DNA of 38,034 bases from Burkholderiaceae bacterium. GTDB lineage: Bacteria > Pseudomonadota > Gammaproteobacteria > Burkholderiales > Burkholderiaceae_C. Positions within the stretch are counted from its first letter, which is position 1. Each line of letters opens with the position of its first letter. The translations under genes and the position numbers were made by a program. The stretch is taken from the NCBI GenBank assembly GCA_019746735.1, contig JAIERT010000078.1, positions 1-38,034 on the forward strand, in the 5' to 3' direction. Positions 9,362 to 18,410 of this stretch are shown in pieces. The notes below the pieces were generated by a model. That model was not told the DNA's origin. It did not search any database and was given only the letters and a program-made list of their open reading frames with translations.

Positions 9362-12136
9362 TCAGCGCTGGCGCGGGTGCTGCAGCCATTGCGCCAGCGG
9401 CATCGGTCGCTCCATCAGATAGCCCTGCACGCGGTCGCAGCCGCGCTGGCGCAGCCATTCAAGCTGCTCCGCGGTCTCCACGCCTTCCGCCACGACCTCC
9501 AGCCGCAGCTGGCGGGCCAGCGACATGATCATGTGCACGATCTCGACGTCGTCGTTGTCCTGCGGGATATCGCGGATGAAGCTCTTGTCGATCTTCAGTT
9601 CATGCAGGGGAAGGCGCTTGAGGTAGGACAGGCTGGAATAGCCGGTGCCGAAGTCGTCGATCGAGAAGCGTATGCCGAGCGCCTGTAGGCGTTGAATGCG
9701 CTCAACGGTCTCGTTCACATCGCCGACCAGCAGGCTCTCCGTGATCTCGAAGACCAGGTTCTCGCCCCGCGTGTCGTGCGCCCGCAGGGTGGCCGTGACG
9801 GATTCCACGAAGTTGTCCTGCCGAAACTGCCGAGGGCTGACGTTGATCGACAGCGGCAGGGTCCAGCCGGTCGCGCCCAAGACGCCGAGCAAGCGGCAGG
9901 CCTCGTCGATCACCCAGTCGCCCAGGCGCACGATCAGCCCGGTCTGTTCGGCGACGCGGATGAAGTCGGCGGGCGGCACCGGGCCGCGCTGCGGATGCAG
10001 CCAGCGCAGCAGCAGCTCGGCCCCTCGCGGGCGGCCCTGAAGGTCGTACTGGGTCTGCAGGTGCAGGCTCAGCTGATCCAGCTGGATGGCCTGGGAGAGG
10101 TCGTGCTCGAAGTTCAGCTGCTGTTCGATCTCGGCCTGCATCTCGGGGCGGTAGAAGGCCAGCTGGTTGCGACCCAGGGACTTGGCCCGGTACATCGCCG
10201 TATCGGCCTCGCGCACCACGTCGTCCGGCGTTTGCCCTTCCTGGGGCAGCAGGGAGATGCCGAGGCTGGCGCTCGAAGCGTAGTGCTGCAGATCGAGCGG
10301 GTAGGGCTGCTCCAGCGCATGGCGGATCTTCTCGCCCGCGGCGTGGGCCGCGCGGGCCGCGCCCTCCTCGGTGTCGGCGAGATTGGTCATGAGCACGACG
10401 AACTCGTCGCCCCCCATGCGGACTACGGTATCGCCCTCCCGCACCTGGTCCTGCAGTCGCCGGGCCACGGCCTGGAGCAACTGGTCACCCAGGTCATGGC
10501 CTCGCGCGTCGTTGACGCTCTTGAACTGGTCCAGATCGATGAAGAAGCAGGCGCCATAGCGGCCGCTGCGTCGTGCGCGCGCCAGGGCCTGCGCCAGCTC
10601 CTTGGCGAGCAGACGGCGGTTCGGCAGGCCGGTGAGCGGGTCGAAGAAGGCCAGACGGTGGATCTCCTCGTCCCGCAGCCGGCGCTCTGTGACATCGCGG
10701 TGGGTCCCGAGCAGGCGGATCGCCCGTCCGGCGTGGTCGCGCGCCGTGACACGGCCCTGGGTGGCGAGCCACAGCAGTGTCCCGTCGCTGCGGCGCACCC
10801 GGTGTTCAAGCAGGAAGTCGTTGCGTTGTGGATCATCCAGCAGGGCGCTGGCGACCCGGTACAGCTGCTGCCGGTCCGGTGACGGGACCCGGCGCAGCAG
10901 CGCCGGTACCGTGTTGTCCAGAGGAACCTGCGGCTCGGCCAGCAGTTCGGCCCAGGTCTCGGTGTGCAGTACCCGCCCTCGTGCGACATCCAGATCCCAG
11001 ATGGCGAGGTGCGCACCCTCGAGCGCGAGCGTGAGTCGCTCCTCGCTCGACTGCAGCCGGTCCTGGCTGTGCTGGATCGCCTCGAGCATGGCGTTGAACT
11101 GGGTCGCGACCGCGACCACCTCGCGCGGGCCTTCGCTGGGTGCCCGGACGTCCAGGTCGCCGTCGCGAGCCCGGCGCGCAGCCGCGCTCACCGCCAGGAT
11201 CGGACCGCTGATGCGCTGGCTCAGGTGCAGGGCCAGCCACAACACGAGCACGAGGATGGTCCCGCCTGCGAGCAGGCTGGTCAACAGGGAGCGGCGGGCG
11301 TGCTGCAAGGCGGTCCGCGCCGGGATGCCCGATATCGCGATCCATTCCGTGCCCGCCACGGGGGTGTAGCCATAGAAATGGGCGATGCCCTCGACGCCCA
11401 CCGACTCGGCCGTCCCCTGGCGCTCGACCAGGACCCGGTCGATGATGGGCGAGAGACCCTTGAGCTCCCGCCCCACCCATTGCGGCGCATCGCGGGAGCG
11501 CGCCACCACCCGCCCCTGCGGGTCGATCAGGCCGACCAGTACGCCGTCTGGCAGTTTCTCGACGCCTGGCAGCAGCCGGAACTTGAGCAGGTCGATCGGC
11601 GTCTGGACGGCGCCGACCATGCGCCCCTGCTCGTCCCGCACAGGCTCCGCCAGCACGCTGATCCAGTTGCGGTTGATCGGGCCGTAGAGCATGCTGCCGA
11701 CCACGAAGTCCTGGCGCTCGTAGACCTCGCGAAACCACTGCATGTGTGCCACCGGCAGTGGCTTGTTGTCGGGCTGGGGCAGGGCGGAGCAGATCAGGTA
11801 ACCCTGCGGATTGGACAGGCTGATGTTCGAGAGCTGGGGGTAGAACTGCTTGAAGCTGGCGAAGATCGGATCGCAGGTGCCCCGGGGCGCGAGGCCCGCA
11901 CGCATGGCAGGACGGGCGGAAAGCGTCTGCAGAACCACCCGGGCATCCCGAATGAAGGCTTCCACCGTGTCGGCCGATTGCTGGGCCAGCCGCAGCGCCT
12001 CGGCCCGCGCGGCCTGTTGATCCTGACGGTATTGGTAGCCGGTGTTATAGGCCAATAACAAGCCCAGCGGCAGCACGCTGCAGGCCGTGAGCAGATACAG
12101 CAGGCGGCGCAGGGACCAGGTCGTCGAGACGCTCAT
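9362..12136 (-). CDS. Membrane sensor diguanylate cyclase/phosphodiesterase (periplasmic sensor, HAMP, PAS, GGDEF, EAL)
   Basis: N-terminal TM and Cache-like region, [17 protein letters not shown] with upstream RxxD (REGD), EAL-type domain ([36 protein letters not shown]). ATG placed at 12136; the ORF extends to a TTG at 12142. Confidence 0.93.
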   Translation of the reverse strand: MSVSTTWSLRRLLYLLTACSVLPLGLLLAYNTGYQYRQDQQAARAEALRLAQQSADTVEAFIRDARVVLQTLSARPAMRAGLAPRGTCDPIFASFKQFYPQLSNISLSNPQGYLICSALPQPDNKPLPVAHMQWFREVYERQDFVVGSMLYGPINRNWISVLAEPVRDEQGRMVGAVQTPIDLLKFRLLPGVEKLPDGVLVGLIDPQGRVVARSRDAPQWVGRELKGLSPIIDRVLVERQGTAESVGVEGIAHFYGYTPVAGTEWIAISGIPARTALQHARRSLLTSLLAGGTILVLVLWLALHLSQRISGPILAVSAAARRARDGDLDVRAPSEGPREVVAVATQFNAMLEAIQHSQDRLQSSEERLTLALEGAHLAIWDLDVARGRVLHTETWAELLAEPQVPLDNTVPALLRRVPSPDRQQLYRVASALLDDPQRNDFLLEHRVRRSDGTLLWLATQGRVTARDHAGRAIRLLGTHRDVTERRLRDEEIHRLAFFDPLTGLPNRRLLAKELAQALARARRSGRYGACFFIDLDQFKSVNDARGHDLGDQLLQAVARRLQDQVREGDTVVRMGGDEFVVLMTNLADTEEGAARAAHAAGEKIRHALEQPYPLDLQHYASSASLGISLLPQEGQTPDDVVREADTAMYRAKSLGRNQLAFYRPEMQAEIEQQLNFEHDLSQAIQLDQLSLHLQTQYDLQGRPRGAELLLRWLHPQRGPVPPADFIRVAEQTGLIVRLGDWVIDEACRLLGVLGATGWTLPLSINVSPRQFRQDNFVESVTATLRAHDTRGENLVFEITESLLVGDVNETVERIQRLQALGIRFSIDDFGTGYSSLSYLKRLPLHELKIDKSFIRDIPQDNDDVEIVHMIMSLARQLRLEVVAEGVETAEQLEWLRQRGCDRVQGYLMERPMPLAQWLQHPRQR

Positions 12137-12310
12137 AGGCAAGAGATCACCACGCCAATGGCAAGGAGGTCAGACTTGTACGCTGTCTGATCGGCAATAT
12201 GAGTGGGGTCCCTGAGCTGTGAATTTAGCAGGGCGCCCGAGCGGGCACAAGCGCGGGCCCGGCGCTGTCGGGTTTCCACGTCAAGGCGCGCCGATGGGAA
12301 ATCCGGCATG

Positions 12311-12340
12311 AAAAAAGCCGCTGGCGCGTGCCAGCGGCTT
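12311..12340 (-). terminator. Rho-independent terminator of the SRP RNA gene
   Basis: Minus strand: aagccgctggc-acgc-gccagcggc followed by tttttt; lies just 3' of the SRP RNA. Confidence 0.85.
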
Positions 12341-12352
12341 GCTGAATAAGGT

Positions 12353-12446
12353 GACGGACCTGGATCCTGGCACTGACTCCACAGTTAGGGCTGCTTGGTT
12401 CCCCACCTGACCCGGTTGGCCGCTTCACCATGCAGGGAGGCCCGTC
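12353..12446 (-). ncRNA. ffs: 4.5S / signal recognition particle RNA (small bacterial type)
   Basis: Minus strand contains GGGTCAGGTGGGGAACCAAGCAGCCCTAAC (conserved GGTCAGG-GGAA-AAGCAGCC core). Ends pair perfectly (gacgggcct with aggtccgtc). TACAAT box 7 nt upstream, terminator downstream. Confidence 0.92.
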
Positions 12447-12453
12447 GCTTGGT

Positions 12454-12459
12454 ATTGTA
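12454..12459 (-). promoter_or_regulatory. Candidate -10 box of the SRP RNA gene
   Basis: Minus-strand TACAAT, 7 nt before the predicted RNA 5' end. Confidence 0.5.
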
Positions 12460-12528
12460 AGGGCTGCCCCGCCGAATTAAAGGCCGGCGTGCAGAAAAGC
12501 CGCGCAATCCACACCTTAGAATCGTCGC

Positions 12529-14409
12529 ATGTCCTATCTCGTGCTTGCACGCAAATACCGGCCGAAAAGCTTCACCGAAATGGTGGGCCAGGAGCACGTG
12601 GTGCGGGCCCTGGGCAATGCACTGCAGACGCAGCGCCTGCACCACGCCTACCTGTTCACCGGTACGCGCGGCGTGGGCAAGACCACGGTCTCGCGCATCC
12701 TGGCCAAGTCGCTCAACTGCGTGGGCGCGGATGGCTCGGGTGGCATCACAGCCCAGCCCTGCGGTGTCTGCCAGGCCTGCACCGACATCGATTCCGGCCG
12801 CTTCGTGGACTACACCGAGCTGGACGCGGCCTCCAACCGCGGCGTGGACGAGGTCCAGTCCTTGCTGGAGCAGGCGGTCTACAAGCCGGTGCAAGGTCGC
12901 TTCAAGGTCTTCATGATCGACGAAGTCCACATGCTCTCGAACACGGCCTTCAATGCCATGCTCAAGACGCTGGAGGAGCCGCCCGAGTACCTCAAGTTCG
13001 TGCTCGCCACGACCGACCCGCAGAAGGTGCCGGTCACCGTGCTCTCGCGCTGCCTGCAGTTCAATCTGCGGCCCATGGCGCCCGAGACCGTGCTCGAACA
13101 TCTCACCAAGGTGCTGGCCGCCGAGAACGTGCCAGCCGAAGCCGGCGCGCTGCGCCTGCTGGCGCGCGCCGCGCGCGGCTCGATGCGCGATGCGCTGTCG
13201 CTGACCGACCAGGCCATCGCCTTCGGTTCCGGCCATCTCGAAGAAGCCACGGTGCGCCAGATGCTGGGCAGCGTGGACCGCTCGCATGTGTACACGCTGA
13301 TCGACGCACTGGCACGGGGCGACGGCAAGACCGTGGTGGAGACCTCCGAAGCCCTGCGCGTCAACGGCCTGAGCGCGGCCTCCACGCTCGAGGAGATGAC
13401 CGTGGTGCTGCAGCGCATGGCCGTGCTGCAGGCCGTGCCGGACAGTGCCGACGCCTCCGACCCTGAAGCCGCCGAGACCGCGCGCCTGGCCGCGCTGCTG
13501 CCGGCCGACGAGACCCAGCTGCTCTACAGCCTGTGCCTGCACGGCCGCGGCGAGCTGGGCCTGGCGCCCGACGAGTACGCAGCTCTGACCATGGTGCTGC
13601 TGCGCCTGCTGGCCTTCAAGCCGGGCGCCATGCCTTCCGGCGGTTCGGCGGAAAAAAAAACACTGAAATCGCCTGAGGCGGCCCCGGCGCGACCCTCGCC
13701 GGTGATGGCGGCGCCGCCGCCTGCGGCCCCTGTGGCCCGACCCGCGCCGCCTTCCGCGCCGACCCCGCCCGCCGCCACGCGTCCCATCGCGGCGCCCACG
13801 GCCCGTTCCGCAGGCGTCACGCCGCCGGGGCAGGTGCTCTCCGTGGTGGACGAAGAGCATCCCGTACAGCCAGCCAGGCCCGTGGCGGCCATGCCCGCCG
13901 CGCAGGTGGTGGCCGTGCCCGTGCGCATGGCGCCCGAGTCACGTGTCGATACCCCTGCGGCCGGTGCGGCCCAGGGCGCGCCCCTGGTGCCGACGGAAGA
14001 GGGGGGTTACTGGCACCAGGTCGTGCGTGGCCTGATCGCCAGCGAAGCCATCACCGCGCTGGTGCGCGAACTGGCCCTGCAGTCGCAGCTGGTGGCGCGC
14101 GACGCCGACCAGTGGCTGCTGCGCGTGGAGCGCGAATCGCTCAACTCCACCTCGAGCCGCGAGCGTCTGCAGGCGGCCCTGCAGGCTGCGGGTCACCACG
14201 TGACGCTGGCTGTGGAAATCGGTCGCGTGGGCGACAGCCCGGCCAGGCGCAACGCCGCCATCGCCGAGGAGAAGCAGCTCGCGGCGGAAAAGCTCATCCA
14301 CGAAGATCCCTTCGTGCAGGCCATGGTGCGCGACTTCGGCGCGAAAATCGTGCCCGGCAGCATCAAGCCCATCGAATCCAACGGTTCATCGAACACTCCA
14401 ACGCGATAA
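12529..14409 (+). CDS. dnaX: DNA polymerase III subunit tau (full length); probable gamma by recoding
   Basis: MSYLVLARKYRPKSFTEMVGQEHVVRALGNAL, GTRGVGKTTVSRILAKSLNC, zinc cysteines (CGVCQAC), HMLSNTAFNAMLKTLEEPP. Pro-rich linker after residue ~378. Confidence 0.97.
   Translation: MSYLVLARKYRPKSFTEMVGQEHVVRALGNALQTQRLHHAYLFTGTRGVGKTTVSRILAKSLNCVGADGSGGITAQPCGVCQACTDIDSGRFVDYTELDAASNRGVDEVQSLLEQAVYKPVQGRFKVFMIDEVHMLSNTAFNAMLKTLEEPPEYLKFVLATTDPQKVPVTVLSRCLQFNLRPMAPETVLEHLTKVLAAENVPAEAGALRLLARAARGSMRDALSLTDQAIAFGSGHLEEATVRQMLGSVDRSHVYTLIDALARGDGKTVVETSEALRVNGLSAASTLEEMTVVLQRMAVLQAVPDSADASDPEAAETARLAALLPADETQLLYSLCLHGRGELGLAPDEYAALTMVLLRLLAFKPGAMPSGGSAEKKTLKSPEAAPARPSPVMAAPPPAAPVARPAPPSAPTPPAATRPIAAPTARSAGVTPPGQVLSVVDEEHPVQPARPVAAMPAAQVVAVPVRMAPESRVDTPAAGAAQGAPLVPTEEGGYWHQVVRGLIASEAITALVRELALQSQLVARDADQWLLRVERESLNSTSSRERLQAALQAAGHHVTLAVEIGRVGDSPARRNAAIAEEKQLAAEKLIHEDPFVQAMVRDFGAKIVPGSIKPIESNGSSNTPTR
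13652..13660 (+). promoter_or_regulatory. A9 slippery tract inside dnaX (candidate frameshift/transcriptional slippage site)
   Basis: gcg gaa aaa aaa aca ctg; heptamer A_AAA_AAA in the 0 frame at 13653-13659; stops at 13674 (-1 frame) and 13664 (+1 frame). Confidence 0.75.
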
Positions 14410-14418
14410 GGAAGACCC

Positions 14419-14751
14419 ATGTTCAACAAAGGACAACTCGCCGGCCTCATGAAGCAGGCCCAGGCCATGCAGGACAACCTCAAGAAGGCCCAGGAAGAAC
14501 TGGCCTTCATCGAGGTCAGCGGTGAATCCGGTGCGGGTCTGGTCAAGGTCGTCATGACCTGCAAGCACGACGTCAAGCGCGTGACCATCGATCCCAGCCT
14601 GCTGGCCGAAGACAAGGACATGCTGGAGGACCTCGTGGCTGCCGCCTTCAACGCCGCCGTGCGCAAGGCAGAGGAGACCTCCCAGGAGAAGATGGGCAAG
14701 CTCACCGCCGGGATGCCGGGGCTCCCCGGCGGCATGAAATTCCCCTTCTAA
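14419..14751 (+). CDS. YbaB/EbfC family nucleoid-associated protein
   Basis: [44 protein letters not shown]; located between dnaX and recR as is usual. Confidence 0.95.
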   Translation: MFNKGQLAGLMKQAQAMQDNLKKAQEELAFIEVSGESGAGLVKVVMTCKHDVKRVTIDPSLLAEDKDMLEDLVAAAFNAAVRKAEETSQEKMGKLTAGMPGLPGGMKFPF

Positions 14752-14889
14752 GGGCTACTGCGCGGGCGTGATGCGTCGTTGCGGGGCCCATCGGGACATC
14801 CTCATGGACCTCAAGTCCATTCCGGTTTCCCGCCACCCGCGTCTCGCCTGATACCCGCTCGCTAAGCCCGAGACACTGCTGGCCTACCC

Positions 14890-15480
14890 ATGTCCGACGC
14901 CCACTCCCTCGACACGCTGATCCAGGCCCTGCGCCGGCTGCCGGGCGTGGGCGTGAAGTCGGCTTCGCGCATGGCCTTCCATCTGCTGCAGCACGACCGC
15001 GAGGGGGCGCAGCTGCTGTCGCGCGCCTTGCAGGAGGCGGCGACCAGCGTGCGCCACTGTACGCGCTGCCATACCTTCAGCGAGTCCGAGGTCTGCGCCA
15101 CCTGCCGGGACTCGGCGCGCGACGCCAGCAAGCTCTGCGTGGTGGAGACGCCGGCCGACCAGATGGCGCTGGAGCGCACGGGCGCCTACAAGGGCCTGTA
15201 CTACGTGCTCATGGGCAAGCTCAGTCCGCTGGACGGCATCGGGCCGCGCGATATCGGCATCAAGGGCCTGCTGGACCGTGCCAGCGACGGTTCGGTGCGT
15301 GAAGTCATCCTGGCCACCAATTTCACGGCCGAGGGCGAGACCACGGCCCACGTGATCGCCGAGGGCCTCAAGGCGCGCGGTGTGGCCTTCACCCGGCTGG
15401 CACGCGGTGTACCGATCGGCAGCGAGCTGGAGTACGTGGATCTGGGCACCATCGCGCACGCGCTGGTGGACCGGCGCTGA
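14890..15480 (+). CDS. recR: Recombination mediator RecR
   Basis: [25 protein letters not shown]4 zinc finger [16 protein letters not shown], Toprim [14 protein letters not shown]. Confidence 0.97.
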   Translation: MSDAHSLDTLIQALRRLPGVGVKSASRMAFHLLQHDREGAQLLSRALQEAATSVRHCTRCHTFSESEVCATCRDSARDASKLCVVETPADQMALERTGAYKGLYYVLMGKLSPLDGIGPRDIGIKGLLDRASDGSVREVILATNFTAEGETTAHVIAEGLKARGVAFTRLARGVPIGSELEYVDLGTIAHALVDRR

Positions 15481-15548
15481 AGGATAATCCGGCGCAGTTT
15501 TGCCCAGCCCGCGACACCCTTTCCCCCTTCTTTTTCCAATCTCCCATC

Positions 15549-15962
15549 ATGACGTTTGCCCGCTTCACCCTGGCCTACTGGTGTGTCCTCATTGCCGCGC
15601 TGCTGCCCATTGCCTGCGCGATCCTGGCCAAGTCCGGCATGCTGGGCAAGCCGCGCAAGGAGGGGGGCTATGACAACGACAACCCGCGCGCCTGGCTGGC
15701 CCGCCAGACCGACTGGCGCGCACGGGCGAACGCCGCGCAGCAGAACAGCTTCGAGGCGCTGCCTTTCTTCATCGGCGCGGTGATCATCGCCCACCTGATG
15801 GGCGCCCACCAGCTGCGGCTGGACATGCTGGCCTTTCTCTACGTCTTCCTGCGCCTGATCTACGTCATGGCCTATGTCTCGGGCATGAGCACGGCGCGTT
15901 CCGTGCTCTGGACCCTGGCATTGCTGACCAATATCGCCATCTTTTTCCTGGGCTACCACTGA
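15549..15962 (+). CDS. MAPEG family membrane protein
   Basis: 137-aa, four-TM protein; NAAQQNSFEALPFFIGAVI is MAPEG-like. Confidence 0.85.
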   Translation: MTFARFTLAYWCVLIAALLPIACAILAKSGMLGKPRKEGGYDNDNPRAWLARQTDWRARANAAQQNSFEALPFFIGAVIIAHLMGAHQLRLDMLAFLYVFLRLIYVMAYVSGMSTARSVLWTLALLTNIAIFFLGYH

Positions 15963-15981
15963 GCCACGGCCCGGGGGGGCT

Positions 15982-16034
15982 GGCGCTTCTAGGGGAAACC
16001 CGGTCGGGAGGTTTCCTGATGCGTGGGCCGCGCC
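15982..16034 (+). promoter_or_regulatory. Candidate structured leader of the ABC operon
   Basis: Nested inverted repeats: ggcgc(15982)/gcgcc(16030) enclosing ggaaacc(15994)/ggtttcc(16010). Confidence 0.35.
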
Positions 16035-16085
16035 GCTTGGGTAAGCTTGGACACCAGGAAAAGCAAGCCAGGGAAGCAGAACATC

Positions 16086-17132
16086 ATGTCCGACCCACAT
16101 ATCAACCGCCGTCTCTTCACGGCTGGCGCGGCACTGGCCGCGGCCAGTCTGGGCCTGCCGGCCCTGGCGGCCGATCCCAAGCCTGAAAAGAGCAAGCTGG
16201 CCATTGCCGTGGGCGGCAAGGCCTCCTTCTACTACCTGCCCCTGACCATTGCCGAGCAGCTGGGCTACTTCAAGGCCGAAGGCCTGGACGTGGAGATCAG
16301 CGACTTCGCGGGCGGCGCGCGTGCGTTGCAGGCCGTGGTGGGCGGCTCGGCCGACGTCGTCAGCGGTGCCTACGAGCACACCATCAATCTGCAGAACAAG
16401 GGCCAGATGTTCCAGGCCTTCGTGCTGCAGGGGCGCGCGCCCCAGATCGCGCTGGGTGTCTCGAACAAGACCCTGCCGCACTACAAGAAGGTGGCCGATC
16501 TCAAGGGCCGGAAGATCGGCGTCACCGCGCCGGGTTCGTCGACGAACATGATGGCCAATCTGGTGCTCTCGCGTGCCGGGCTCAAGGCCGGTGACGTGAG
16601 CTTCATCGGTGTCGGTACCTCGGCCGGGGCCCTCGCGGCGATGCGTTCGGGCCAGATCGACGCCATCTGCAACATCGATCCCGTCATGACCATGCTCGAG
16701 CAGAAGGGGGATGTGCGCATCGTCTTCGACACGCGTACGCTCAAGGGCACGCGCGAGGTCTTCGGCGGCCCCATGCCCGCGGGCTGCCTCTATGCCCCGC
16801 TGGACTTCGTGCAGAAGAACCCGGCCACCGCCCAGGCCCTGACCAACGCCATGGTGCATGCCCTCAAGTGGCTGCAGACCGCGGGCCCGAGCGACCTGAT
16901 CAAGACCGTGCCCGAGTCCTATCTGCTCGGCGACCGCGGGCTCTATCTGGCCTCCTTCGACAAGGTGCGTGAGGCATTGGCCATCGACGGCATGTTCCCC
17001 GAGGAAGGCGGCCGCACGGCGCTGCGTGCGCTGGCCAGCTTCGACAGTACGCTCAAGGCCGACCGCATCGACCTCAGCAAGACCTGGACCAACCAGTTCG
17101 CGGCCCGGGCCAAGGCCCGCTTCAAGGCCTGA
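16086..17132 (+). CDS. NitT/TauT-type ABC transporter substrate-binding protein (NMT1/SsuA-like)
   Basis: Twin-arginine-like leader NRRLFTAGAALAAASLGLPALA; YYLPLTIAEQLGYFKAEGLDVEISDFAGG; upstream of cognate ATPase and permease genes. Confidence 0.9.
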   Translation: MSDPHINRRLFTAGAALAAASLGLPALAADPKPEKSKLAIAVGGKASFYYLPLTIAEQLGYFKAEGLDVEISDFAGGARALQAVVGGSADVVSGAYEHTINLQNKGQMFQAFVLQGRAPQIALGVSNKTLPHYKKVADLKGRKIGVTAPGSSTNMMANLVLSRAGLKAGDVSFIGVGTSAGALAAMRSGQIDAICNIDPVMTMLEQKGDVRIVFDTRTLKGTREVFGGPMPAGCLYAPLDFVQKNPATAQALTNAMVHALKWLQTAGPSDLIKTVPESYLLGDRGLYLASFDKVREALAIDGMFPEEGGRTALRALASFDSTLKADRIDLSKTWTNQFAARAKARFKA

Positions 17133-17211
17133 GGGTGGTCGCGCCGCCCGGCCTCGCCGCAGGCCTGGGCAATGGAGCGCTTCTTAAAATGCAGACAAAC
17201 AGGGAGACACC

Positions 17212-17772
17212 ATGATCCATACTTTCTACCGCGGCGGGCTGCTGGTCCTCGCCTTGTTGCTCGCTGCCTGTGGCAGCAGTTCGATCGGCCCCGAGCGCGA
17301 CATCAACGACCCGAGCAACTCGCTGGTCTTCGCCTATGTCGACATGAGCGAGGCGCCGACCAAGATCGACGGTGCGAGCCTCAAGCCGCAAGGTGAGGAG
17401 GGCTACTGGCACATGAACGTGGCCAAGGACGGCCAGCTGCTGAGCCAGCCCTACCTGCCGCCGGGGTCCTACCAGCTGTCCCAGCTGGAGGGCTCGGGCT
17501 TCTTTGCGGGCAACAATGTCTACCGCTTTCCAGCCTATGGTCGCAACGAGACCTCGGTGCGCATCCAGAAGCCCGGCATCTACTTCCTCGGTGCGTTCCG
17601 CTATGCCAAGGTCAAGACCGGTTTCTTTGAGGGGGGCAAGTTCGCGATCGAGCGCACCAACCAGCCCACGGAGCTTGACCTGCTGCAGCGGCTGGAGAAG
17701 GAAAGCTGGGTCAAGGGCACGCAGTGGGAGGCCCGTATCCGCAATCGCATGGCCGAGCTGAGGAGGAAATGA
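17212..17772 (+). CDS. Small lipoprotein, paralog 1
   Basis: Lipobox LLAACGSSSIG; shares RDINDPxNSLVFAY(V/I)DM, SLKPQGEEGYWHM, LPPGSYQ and WVKGTQWEAR with the next gene. Confidence 0.8.
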   Translation: MIHTFYRGGLLVLALLLAACGSSSIGPERDINDPSNSLVFAYVDMSEAPTKIDGASLKPQGEEGYWHMNVAKDGQLLSQPYLPPGSYQLSQLEGSGFFAGNNVYRFPAYGRNETSVRIQKPGIYFLGAFRYAKVKTGFFEGGKFAIERTNQPTELDLLQRLEKESWVKGTQWEARIRNRMAELRRK

Positions 17773-17873
17773 GCGGCAGCCAGGTGTCCCGACCCTCGTC
17801 GGACCGCTGAACTGTGCGCGCATCCTTCCCCCGCACGCCATCGCCCTGTGTACGTCTCGCTTCAGGAGTCGCC

Positions 17874-18410
17874 ATGAATAGTTTGATCCGGGTTTTTTGT
17901 GTTGTGTGGCTTTCGGCCCTGCTCGCGGCCTGTGGCAGCGACGGCATCGGCCCCAAGCGTGACATCAACGACCCGACCAATTCCCTGGTGTTCGCCTACA
18001 TCGACATGACCGGCGCGCCCAGCAAGAAAATCTATGAGGCCAGTCTCAAGCCGCAGGGGGAGGAAGGCTACTGGCACATGACGGTGTCGGACGACGGCCG
18101 GCTCTTGAGCCAACCTGTTCTGCCGCCGGGCTCCTACCAGATCTCGCGACTGGCGGGACCTAACCACCTGTACAACTTTCCGCTGTACGGTCGCAACGAA
18201 ACGGCCGTGCGCATCCAGCAGCCGGGGATCTACTTTCTGGGCGCCTACCGCTACGTCCGGCTGAAGTCCGGGCAGTTTGACGTCGAGCGCGTGAGCTCGC
18301 CTTCCGAACTGGAGCTGTTGCAGCGGCTGCAGAAAGAGGACTGGGTCAAGGGGACGCAGTGGGAGGCGCGCCTGCGCGACCGTATCGCCGCGCTGAGGGG
18401 GAAACGATGA
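17874..18410 (+). CDS. Small lipoprotein, paralog 2 (tandem duplicate)
   Basis: Lipobox LLAACGSDGIG; strong similarity to the 17212-17772 product along its whole length. Confidence 0.8.
   Translation: MNSLIRVFCVVWLSALLAACGSDGIGPKRDINDPTNSLVFAYIDMTGAPSKKIYEASLKPQGEEGYWHMTVSDDGRLLSQPVLPPGSYQISRLAGPNHLYNFPLYGRNETAVRIQQPGIYFLGAYRYVRLKSGQFDVERVSSPSELELLQRLQKEDWVKGTQWEARLRDRIAALRGKR

Noticed and set aside
12385-13860. 491-aa minus-strand ORF opposite dnaX and the SRP RNA
   Set aside because: Shadow ORF; overlaps a confident ncRNA and dnaX.
15985-16040. Possible guanidine-I (ykkC-yxkD) riboswitch because of ttctagggg before an ABC transporter operon
   Set aside because: Only the short TCTAGGG word matches; the remaining conserved core of that class is not visible. 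Kept only as a generic structured-leader candidate.
15201-16859. 552-aa minus-strand ORF across recR, MAPEG and SBP genes
   Set aside because: Spans three supported genes on the other strand and has no coherent domain.
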